Shown here piece after piece: positions 21,901 through 28,775 of a stretch of 28,775 bases of DNA. The notes under the pieces were generated by a model that saw only the letters and a list, made by a program, of their open reading frames with translations, did no database searches and had not been told where the DNA came from. The stretch is taken from positions 237,754 through 266,528 of the forward strand of contig NW_019775081.1 in assembly GCF_001039355.2 (NCBI RefSeq), given 5' to 3'. Within the stretch, counting starts at the first letter, position 1, and the number at the start of each line of letters is the position of its first letter. The stretch is from Lingula anatina. Lineage: Eukaryota > Brachiopoda > Lingulata > Lingulida > Lingulidae. A program made the position numbers and the translations under genes.

Positions 21901-24900
21901 GCTGAGATGTGTAGATATGCTGAGTACAGTACCCAAACTAACCTGTGCCCACTTCTTAGCCCTGGTCCTGACCTCCACTGTGGTCTCATCCAGGTCCTGC
22001 ATCAGTCTGAAGAATGCTAACTCATTGAACAACACCTCTGACATGTCCACCAGCAGGTCCTCAGCACACTCACGCATCCTGGAATAGATGGATAACCAAT
22101 AATACCTTTATTAACTCTGCCAACAGGAGATACTTTTTATCGGTGTTGGTTTGTCTCTTTGTCTGCCTGAGAGTAATAACAGAATTTAGATGAAATTAAT
22201 TTTGATAGACGGTTATCCAGAATGGAAAGAAGTGCCTACAATGTCAACTTAACCTTTTCCTTAAATTTTTAAAAGAAGTTTTTGTTCTGGTACCCTTCTA
22301 AAATTACTGTTTTCTTTGGTGGTCTACACTCTTTAAATGCTCATTAGTTTTATAATGTAGTCTTGACTTTTTTTAACAATGCACATCAATTTACATCATG
22401 CAAACATTTTAATCAGATAATAACTCACTTCCTTCCATCAAACTTGGCCAGAGAATCTTGCAACAGAGAACCAAGCTGTTTGTGGAAAAAGCGTACAAAC
22501 TCCTGGCCATCGTCCTGCTGTTTGGTCAGTGTCAGCACCAGCCTCTGTATGTAAGCCAGCAGCTGGGTGGAACACACGTCCTCCATGTGCTCCTTTAACA
22601 CTGGGATCACCTCTGTCATGATGCTCTTGATCTGCTGGTCTAACTGCTGCGTGTCAATACGAGGGTACTGAAAATACAATTAGGATGCTTTTGATTTGCA
22701 GATATGCAGAGTTATAAAAGTGGAGACCTTATTTCCTGTTGCAACTGGTATTTTGTCAATACAGTGTAATTTACAACTTTTTTGATCTGGTAACTGCTAC
22801 ATATTAGTAATTTTTTTTTCTAATTGCAGCTGATAATTGAATTAAAAAGATTTTTCTCATTTGCAAATTCTCGCCGTTTTGACTTTAATTTTCTTATATT
22901 CTTCAGTTACTCATGCATCAAGCCCAGTCAACATCCTGTCTGTGCTATGCCTCAAAAAAGTTAAACAGAAAGACACAGCCACTTTGCAGTAATAATCTAT
23001 ATAAGCCATCAATATGAATACTCACTGGCACATCTGATATGGAGCTCTCACTGCCTGGATCCTGTGCTGAGCTACTGGTCCCAACAGAGGAAGTATCCTT
23101 CACCTTTAGGCCAGCCACATTGGCAGCCTGACCTTTATCAACAGCCTCCTGCATACGCCGTTCATAGTCACGCACCTTCTGCATAGCCTGGAAACAGGAC
23201 AATATTTATCTAGTTCCTCAAAGGAAATGGTTGTTTCATATATAATTTTTACTGCAATGAACTTACTCATTACTCCATATCTGATATTGTTTGAGTGTTC
23301 AATGGCATTCTGCTCAAAATCACCCTCTCTCCCTCCACAAAAGTTTACAAGCAAATTCTGCCCCGCAGTGTTGCCCCCTTTTGTTCTTCATTTCAATTCA
23401 GGCACGAATTTGAATGACCACATTCAATGTCTTTGACCTTAAATGACATATTTATTTGACCACTATACATCTTTGTTTATCATATAATTCAAGCAAAAAA
23501 GAGAAATAGTTCACCTTATCCAAATGTATCACAGTTTCTCCCAAGTCTTGAGCAAAGGGGGAGTCCCAATAGGTGCCAGAGGGAGGGGTAGACATGGTGC
23601 TGCTGGTGTCTGCCCTCTCCACATAGTCATAGCGGTCACTACGGATAGAACCTGACTGCAGTGATGCAGCTGACCGGTCACTGCTCTTGCCTTTGGCCAT
23701 TTCCATCTCCATCTCATACAGTTTAGCCTGGGGAAGCAAATAATTCCAATTGAGTTTAGGGGGAAATTACACACGATTAAATAAATTGAGATATTGTGGG
23801 ACTGTGCACAGATCTAAAGCATGCTTGAGCACATAGAAAACTAGAATTTAAGATTAATAAGTAATAAGTGCAAAAATAATAAAATGAAGTAAATATTGTG
23901 AGGAGTAAAATTCCATCACACTGAAATAAAGTGAATGCACATCTTATATTGTGTATCTCCACTGAATGTCAGAGAACTTGTGATTGAACTACCTTTACAA
24001 CAGCATGCAATAGTCACCACAGGTATTCAACCCTGTGACTCACACAGTATACCACCATGTGAGGATCAAGAAGTCTTAATGTATTTTAAGTGAAGTTTCT
24101 TTCACTTAGTCTGAGCTGAGTCACTTTTCTAATGTGTATATTTGCAATTCTTTGCTGTTCAGTGCTCTGACACTCAGGATGTGTGACCTCTGACCTACGA
24201 CCTACCCTGACTTCCTCCTCATCAGAAGTGATGAGAGACTCACTGGGTGTCTGCTCATCGCCAGTGGCGCCAGCTACCAGCAACCAGGGAGGAAGAGGCT
24301 ACAACAGAACAGACCAACTAATACTAAACCAAAAAGTTTAACTCAATGTAAGGCAGCACTACAATTAAGTGAAAACTATGCAACTACTGGGCTCATCTAA
24401 CTTAAAATCTGGTGTTGTTGACTTTCTTTTTTTTTTCAAAAGAGACACTCACACTTGAAAGATCCAGAATCCAAACCAAGTTTACAGCTTTGTCATTTAG
24501 AGAAGAAATAAATAAGACCATATGCTTCTAATTTTTTACTATTAAAATTCTTTTTCTCTCTCTCTCTTTTTACTTTGTGATCCACTAGTTTTAAATTTGC
24601 ATACCGTTTGTGTGCTCTCACTGGCATCAACACTCTCCTCTGTCAGGAATCGTGTCACCAGGTCCTGGATGGCATACAGCGCCCTCTGCCGGAGATAATC
24701 AGAGTTCAGCATCTGGAGCTCACGGAACAGCTCAATCAGGAAATGTGGACGGGTCTCATTCTGGGAGATCAGAGTAGCTACTTCTGAGTAGATGGTCTCA
24801 CGCAGGGCCTCAAACAGGGAGAATTCACTGGGAGTGTCAGATTCACTAAAAGGGAGAAATAACATAAACCCACGAGTTATAGAAAATATTACTACACTTT

Positions 24901-27900
24901 TGATAAGAATGTAACTGATTTTCTTTGACCAAAAGAAAAATAAAAATATACATGGATAATTTGTTTAATTCTTATTTAAATTTTCACTTACAGTTCACTG
25001 TTAATTTTGGCCCTCTGTTCCCTGGCAGAGGATTCCCCACCAGGCAGACTGGACATGTAGCTGGACAGTGAGGCAGTGTCCATGAAGGCTGTCCCACTGA
25101 TGTTTGCGCTAAGACCTGGACGGTATTCTTCAGGAGGAGGCTGACGGCGACTGGCTAACCGTGCAGCAGCATTGGCGCGACTAGGGGTAGGGTACACTTG
25201 ACCTATCACAGCTGAAATATTTTCAACAAGGTGAATTTAAAATGAAGCCATTTATTTTTAAACTTAATAAAACTTGAATGAAATATGGTCTACACAGTTT
25301 GTGCCAGAAGCAATTATTAACACTGATCAACATATGCTATCATTTTAATACAATGTGTTAAATCACATGAGTATTTACCTTATTAAACAACAGTTACTGC
25401 AATCTTACCTGACCCAGATTTCTCAGATAACTCTGACCTTGCAGAATCCTCAACATCCTGTCTCCTCCTGTAAATTGATTTGGGAGAGATTTTACAATTA
25501 ATGAACACTTTATCACAAGTCTCGTGAACTGTAATATAAACTGCAGCCGGTATCGACATACACAAAACCAACAGATTCAAAATAAATCCATCACTTTTGT
25601 CAGCTTGATTTATTAAAGAACAAAAGCATTCCTCTTAAGTTGTTCTTTGATCTGGTCCATAAACAAATATTTCTCACCTTTTTCTTGGCTTGAGGACCTC
25701 TCTCAAATTCAGCTTTGGTACAGGGGATGAGGGGGGTGGAGGTGCAGGCTCAGGGGGGTGTGATGGACGGTACCTGGGGTCGGACGGAATGACAAAGGGG
25801 TTCTCATCCTCTGATGGCTCTAAAGTATCAGAGTAAGTGGACAGCTTCTGAGGCTGTCCTCTCATTTGCTGCTCTAATCCTGGATAATATGGATACATGC
25901 CACTGGCATAGGGGGACATGTATGGACTAAATCTATTGTCTGGGCTAAACACTGGGGAGGGATTCATCATGGGGTAAGGGGGATACAGCAGGGGGGACTG
26001 CTGCTGGCTCATTGGGGGATACCCCCAGGGTCCAACACTGTTTGGACGTAACCTTAGCTCCTCCTCTTCTTCTTCCCCCTCGTCCCCAGTTCCTCTGAGC
26101 AGTGACTGTAGCTGGTGGTGGAGGTTGTGTATCTCTGCCTGCTGCTGGGACATCTGGTAGTACATCTGGTTCACATTGAACAAGAGCTGCTGCTGCTGCA
26201 TCTGGTCTCTGTAGTGGTGGATCATCTCGGAGTAGGCAGTCTTCCTGTAGGAATTAGATGGAATGCTGATACCTGGAAACAAACACAGCAAGCTATACTA
26301 TATGGGATGAGAGTGGTGAAGAATTAAATGTATGCTGGGTGAAGTGAAGTTGTGAATGCTATTGTTAAGTAAATAAAATGAATGTGGGACTTAAAATAAA
26401 AGTATAATTCCCATCACTAAAACCAGCTATTTCATCATACCAATGAGGATGCCATCAGATATGTTATTATCAATGTTGAAGGAGAGCAAATCTGTGTGAA
26501 AACACAAGCAACTACAGAGCAAACAGGGCAGTTCCTTGGTGTCTTTTGTCAATAAGTAAATTCTTGTTTCAGAAAATACAGCTGTCAAGTTTGGTCCCAC
26601 ATGAATGTTATTATGTATTTTGTTTCAATGAAATTACATTAAACAGAACATATTAAGCAGAATTTGTACATACCTGCAGTAGACAAAGCCTCCATGAGTG
26701 CCTGCTGGTCTTGTAGTAATGTCCTACAAATGTCATTGGTGTTTTCTAGCTGTCTCTGCAATGTGACAATATATTCCTGACTCTGCTGGCCATCATCCAC
26801 ATTGTCCTCGTCTTCCTTTATGATCTCTTCAGCAGACCGGTAATTCTAAAATAAAACTCTCTTTTATCTTTGGTTGTCTAGGCTTTACTGTGGCTCAGTT
26901 TGGTTATTTGGACAGAGATTGGTATCAGAGCCAAAACTAACCATTCTCTCATAGTCAATCCAAGGAACAACAGAATGAACCAAATTGAATGAAATTTTAA
27001 GACTTAAAAACACCATCAATATATAACAATTTGGTACATAAAATACAAATTTTATTTAACTGCATTCTGCTTTTATCTCCCAATTTTCTATGGAGGTACA
27101 CACAGTTCTCAAATCATTTCCCATTGCTACCACTGTGGCAATGCTAATCCCTCACCTGTTGTTGTGCTCTCTGTCGCCTCTGTTCACTGAAAGTTGGCCA
27201 GCCACGCTGGTATATTCCACTGCTCAGGGGGGACTTTGACCATGGGTTTCTGTTTCTTGGATCTTAAAAGATAAAGCGTGATGTTATAATAATGCATGGT
27301 AGCATTAGACAGGCAGAGCAATATGTTTCTTCATTCTGATGCTTATAAAGATTAAAAGAGGCAAAACCTTAGTGAATATAGTCCGTATTCTTCGACCTAT
27401 TTTTGACTGCAGAGCTTCAAACAGAAACACAGTCTCCTGAAAAGAATTTTAACAAAAACATGTTTACTGTAGGCAATCTATTCCAGTGGTCAAGCTCACT
27501 TTTGTCAACTTATACTAACACTATTTATTAAATGTCAACGCTTATCATAAAAGTTCTCATCTGTTCACTTACCCTGTGGGTCAAATTTGGGCCTGGCTCC
27601 ACCTCTCATTCGTCCATCACTGGGTGACTCATCATCTATGACAGGAGGTCGTACAAACACCCCTCTCTGGCGCTCTCTCCGCTGATATTCTTCATCAATA
27701 GTGTATGTTCCTCTGTCGTCATCATCGTCACGTGCCTCCTCTTCTTCCTCCACCTGAACTATACCATCACTTGGGTAGCCTAATCAACAGGTAACATACC
27801 ACACTATAGAAAGTGCTGTGTATGACACTTCACTCCTCTATCTCTTAGACATTCTGACCAACAAACAGCAAAAGTTAAATCATCTGAAGTTTAAATCAGT

Positions 27901-28582
27901 TAAAAATTCACTTTTTTCACTTAAATCAGACCTAGATTTTTCCAAATGAATTTAAACTGCCATATAAGTTAGTCTGAGCATACCAAGTTTTTAAGCATGC
28001 TTATTCTAAGTGCCTACCATCATCAATATCATCATCATCATCATCTTGTCCATAGTCATCAAATGTATCTTCTGGATTATCTACAGTGGAACCTCCCCAT
28101 GTTGCCATGGTGACATCCCCAGCACTCTGGACACTCATCCTGAAAGATATATTATGTTGTAAGAACTTCTGGAACATAAACAATTGTTAATATCACCAGG
28201 GATAATAAAGGTATTTCCAAAGAGTGAATCTTAAAAAATACTTCCAAATTTTTTCAAATCTTAATAAGTAAAAATTGTGTTTTCAGTGGATATACTATTA
28301 AGGTGACACTAATTCCAAATTAAAAACACATAAAGTGGGATATATTAATCTATTATCTTCAACTTCTTGTTCATTTTAATAAGTTAAAATCACTACTACA
28401 AATAATGTGAAAAGATCATTACCCATACCCAAGATCACTTTGGTTATCTTGGTTTCTTATATATGTTTTATTATTCCTATCTTTCCTCATCAAATCTTCC
28501 AGTTCCTTTTTCTTCTGTCTGAGTTCTTCCTGTAACATTCTTTGTTTACGCATCTTGCCCCAAAGCTCATCATTCATGCTCA
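15924..28582 (-). CDS. PCM1: Pericentriolar material 1, C-terminal two-thirds (21 exons, partial)
   Basis: PCM1 is the scaffold of centriolar satellites, cytoplasmic granules that carry centrosome and cilium proteins and support ciliogenesis. Exons, 5' to 3': 28423-28582, 28018-28139, 27573-27779, 27156-27262, 26674-26845, 26441-26491, 25678-26272, 25409-25467, 24992-25211, 24605-24845, 24206-24298, 23515-23727, 23026-23187, 22429-22667, 21943-22078, 21516-21683, 21068-21183, 20566-20821, 20209-20283, 19834-19960 and 15924-15976. All junctions are GT/AG and in phase; the sum is 3572 nt, two bases finishing a split codon plus 1190 codons including TGA. Order and motifs follow vertebrate PCM1: NDELWGKM, MATWGGST, coiled coils, FSLFEALRETIYSEVATLIS, LGETVIHLD, RIDTQQLDQQIKSIM, SEVLFNELAFF, DDLPSKM. 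The start codon and N-terminal coiled coils lie past the right edge. Exon 20 and part of exon 19 recur in a probable assembly duplication. Confidence 0.97.
15977..17942 (-). other. Last intron of PCM1
   Basis: Intron between exon 20 and the terminal exon. It has no further exon that I can support. It includes a G-rich tract (16799-16828) and a 15-bp direct repeat, ACACTTGACTTAGTA, near 17115-17145. Most of it is copied again at 18353-19833 by the contig overlap. Confidence 0.7.
17943..18069 (-). pseudogene. Second copy of PCM1 exon 20, probably an assembly artefact
   Basis: The same as 19834-19960, offset by 1891 bases, within the duplicated contig ends. Using both copies in one transcript would shift the frame, since the exon length is 126 + 1. 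In the real locus there is probably one exon 20; which of the two printed copies is kept does not matter. Confidence 0.75.
19834..19960 (-). CDS. PCM1: PCM1 exon 20
   Basis: Acceptor ATTTTAG, donor GTATGT. QAQVENQVNEEAKASSGTAA and later EEELAGDGAAIREP match the EELAGNSETLKEP stretch near the C-terminus of vertebrate PCM1. An indistinguishable second copy lies at 17943-18069. Confidence 0.92.
20209..20283 (-). CDS. PCM1: PCM1 exon 19 (region equivalent to the LIR motif)
   Basis: Acceptor TTCATTCAG, donor GTAATT; 25 codons, phase 0 on both sides. VVVAEEEIEIVTIDDLPSKM aligns with the DEEDFVKVEDLPLKL segment of vertebrate PCM1, which holds its LC3/GABARAP-interaction motif. Here the aromatic residue is replaced by Ile. 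Its last 34 nt recur at 18318-18351 at the contig junction. Confidence 0.93.
20566..20821 (-). CDS. PCM1: PCM1 exon 18 (acidic and Ser/Thr-rich)
   Basis: Acceptor CCTATCAG, donor GTGAGA. It starts IGSDEDEDEEEETQSADDP, matching YGSGEDENEDEEMEEFEE, then a Ser/Pro/Thr/Gly-rich, probably disordered region. Confidence 0.9.
21068..21183 (-). CDS. PCM1: PCM1 exon 17
   Basis: Acceptor TATTCCAG, donor GTGAGA. It ends SQTPINIELAVSETKPFTR, which aligns with CPVSINLSKAETQALTN of vertebrate PCM1. It has no long open frame of its own. Confidence 0.88.
21516..21683 (-). CDS. PCM1: PCM1 exon 16 (poly-Glu)
   Basis: Acceptor ACTCTCAG, donor GTGAAT; 56 codons. ESQTSTETTEDGLPDQDETE is followed by a run of nine Glu codons, mostly GAG, and a further acidic stretch. 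It corresponds to the acidic QTQTSEV...EEDEES part of vertebrate PCM1; the Glu run is a coding microsatellite. Confidence 0.92.
21943..22078 (-). CDS. PCM1: PCM1 exon 15 (conserved C-terminal domain, continued)
   Basis: Acceptor TATTCCAG, donor GTTAGT. ECAEDLLVDMSEVLFNELAF and FRLMQDLDETT match vertebrate PCM1. Confidence 0.96.
22107..22240 (+). repeat. Decayed relative of the dispersed repeat at 4207-4487
   Basis: TTATTAACTCTGCCAACAGG, then GGTGTTGGTTTGTCTCTTTG, follow the same order as TTATTACCTCCGCCAAGGAGG and TGTTTGTTTGTCTGTCTGTC in the left repeat, with many substitutions. It lies in the PCM1 intron between exons 15 and 14. Confidence 0.5.
22429..22667 (-). CDS. PCM1: PCM1 exon 14 (start of conserved C-terminal domain)
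   Basis: Acceptor ATTTTCAG, donor GTGAGT. PRIDTQQLDQQIKSIMTEVI, EFVRFFHKQLGSLLQDSLAK and FDGRK follow the vertebrate PCM1 C-terminal domain almost residue for residue. Confidence 0.97.
23026..23187 (-). CDS. PCM1: PCM1 exon 13
   Basis: Acceptor TTTCCAG, donor GTGAGT; 54 codons. AMQKVRDYERRMQEAVDKG matches the ARMREYERMKTEA helix of vertebrate PCM1. A Ser-rich linker follows. Confidence 0.93.
23515..23727 (-). CDS. PCM1: PCM1 exon 12
   Basis: Acceptor CCCCAG, donor GTGAAC; 71 codons. A Ser-rich segment ends in FAQDLGETVIHLDK, matching FATDDLGNTVIHLDQ of vertebrate PCM1. Confidence 0.94.
24206..24298 (-). CDS. PCM1: PCM1 exon 11
   Basis: Acceptor TTGTAG, donor GTAGGT; 31 codons. QTPSESLITSDEEEVR matches LTPSESLATTDDE of vertebrate PCM1. 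Confidence 0.9.
24605..24845 (-). CDS. PCM1: PCM1 exon 10 (highly conserved block)
   Basis: Acceptor CCCTTTTAG, donor GTATGC. It contains FSLFEALRETIYSEVATLIS, then QNETRPHFLIELFRELQ and DYLRQRALYAIQDLV, nearly identical to vertebrate PCM1. This is the strongest single identifier of the gene. Confidence 0.97.
24992..25211 (-). CDS. PCM1: PCM1 exon 9
   Basis: Acceptor TATTTCAG, donor GTAAGTG. It encodes a Ser/Arg/Pro-rich, probably disordered segment (AVIGQVYPTPSRANAAARLA ... SSAREQRAKINSE). The junctions are in phase; sequence conservation is low here. Confidence 0.87.
25409..25467 (-). CDS. PCM1: PCM1 exon 8
   Basis: A short exon between TTTACAG and GTAAGA. It encodes RRRQDVEDSARSELSEKSGS, aligning with GRRRQFDEESLESFSSM of vertebrate PCM1. 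Confidence 0.88.
25678..26272 (-). CDS. PCM1: PCM1 exon 7 (Gln-rich coiled coil and Pro/Tyr-rich region)
   Basis: Acceptor TTTCCAG, donor GTGAGA; 595 nt. It begins GISIPSNSYRKTAYSEMIHH, continues as a Gln-rich helix, then a Glu run, then a Pro/Tyr/Met-rich disordered stretch (PPYPMMNPSPVFSPDNRFSP), and ends in PKLNLREVLKPRKR. The layout matches the vertebrate HQLNQCYTQL helix and the following Pro/Phe-rich region. Confidence 0.94.
26441..26491 (-). CDS. PCM1: PCM1 exon 6, 51-nt possible cassette exon
   Basis: Acceptor TTTTCACACAG with a good pyrimidine tract; donor GTATGA. It has two starting bases plus 16 codons plus one base, so inclusion adds DLLSFNIDNNISDGILI in frame. Skipping it also keeps the frame, because both neighbours use the same phase. 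I know no vertebrate equivalent. Confidence 0.6.
26674..26845 (-). CDS. PCM1: PCM1 exon 5 (coiled coil)
   Basis: Acceptor TATTTTAG, donor GTATGT. The segment EYIVTLQRQLENTNDICRTL, followed by LQDQQALMEALSTAG, aligns with the QINQLKKQLDFSVSICQTLM block of vertebrate PCM1. Confidence 0.92.
27156..27262 (-). CDS. PCM1: PCM1 exon 4
   Basis: Acceptor CTTTTAAG, donor GTGAG. It encodes DPRNRNPWSKSPLSSGIYQR and then WPTFSEQRRQRAQQQ. The junction is in phase on both sides. There is no long open frame, so it was found from splice sites and similarity. Confidence 0.88.
27573..27779 (-). CDS. PCM1: PCM1 exon 3 (acidic and Arg-rich)
   Basis: Acceptor TTGATTAG, donor GTAAGT. It reads YPSDGIVQVEEEEEARDDDD, corresponding to the YLSEGIVRTDEEEEE region of vertebrate PCM1, followed by an Arg-rich stretch. 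Confidence 0.93.
28018..28139 (-). CDS. PCM1: PCM1 exon 2 (MATWGGST block)
   Basis: Acceptor TTTCAG, donor GTAGGC. It carries MATWGGST, which is identical in vertebrate PCM1, then an acidic run with several consecutive Asp codons. Confidence 0.93.
28423..28582 (-). CDS. PCM1: PCM1 exon 1 of window (coiled coil)
   Basis: Acceptor GTTGTAG; the exon starts with two bases of a split codon. It encodes SMNDELWGKMRKQRMLQEEL..., a heptad-like Arg/Lys/Glu/Leu helix that matches the ELW...LREELRQRRKQLEALM block of vertebrate PCM1. Two donors six bases apart (ends at 28429 or 28423) keep the same phase and differ by Tyr-Gly. Confidence 0.9.
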
Positions 28583-28775
28583 CTACAACAGTTACAGTGA
28601 TATGATTATGATAGTTGTTAGTGTCATTGTTATCTTATTCATATCATTTGAAGTACCAATTGTCATTTGCTTAATTTATGAGTTAAAAATTTCTGTTTAC
28701 AATTTTTAAAACCATCAAAAAATACCCCATAAAAGGAAAACTTATATGTCATACTTAACTATATCATCATCATCA

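Noticed and set aside
1-28775. CRISPR arrays, operons, phage or microbial defence genes
   Set aside because: None found. All confident genes are spliced animal genes or a nested animal retrocopy-like gene.

Overview
The window is nuclear DNA of an animal. It has spliced genes with GT/AG introns, long AT-rich introns, CpG-poor non-coding DNA, AATAAA signals and degenerate dispersed repeats. PCM1 is a metazoan centriolar-satellite protein. A dispersed repeat at about 4207-4487 resembles one I remember from marine invertebrates. Together these suggest a marine invertebrate; a deuterostome such as an echinoderm or hemichordate is plausible, but the species cannot be fixed from this sequence.

Layout, left to right: (1) 126-475 (+) is the last coding exon of an isochorismatase-family cysteine hydrolase, followed by its 3'UTR. 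(2) About 1640-1819 looks like a promoter and untranslated first exon, with a TCTCGCGAGA element and a GTAAGT donor. It probably serves the next + strand gene. (3) 7752-8048 and 12208-13455 (+) are the two coding exons of a BTBD17/Tango10-like BTB-BACK protein, joined in phase (99 + 2 + 413 = 514 codons). The N-terminal exon lies 4.2 kb upstream of the large open frame. (4) Inside that 4.2-kb intron, on the opposite strand, lies an intronless SH3BGRL-like gene (10423-10707), along with a 177-bp foldback element and two local tandem duplications. (5) 13456-15923 is the shared 3' space between two convergent genes. (6) From 15924 to the right edge (-) lies the 3' part of PCM1: 21 exons that I could join in one continuous frame, about 1189 residues ending in its own stop. 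Its 5' part lies beyond the right edge.

The most important structural observation is that 16462-18351 is repeated without visible difference as 18353-20242, with a single N at 18352 between the copies. This looks like two overlapping contig ends joined without merging, so the second PCM1 exon 20 and the partial exon 19 are probably assembly artefacts.

No operon, CRISPR array or microbial-type system is present. The biological points of interest are the nested intronless SH3BGRL gene, a 51-nt frame-preserving PCM1 exon, an altered LC3/GABARAP-interaction site in PCM1, and the structured repeats in the BTBD17 intron.
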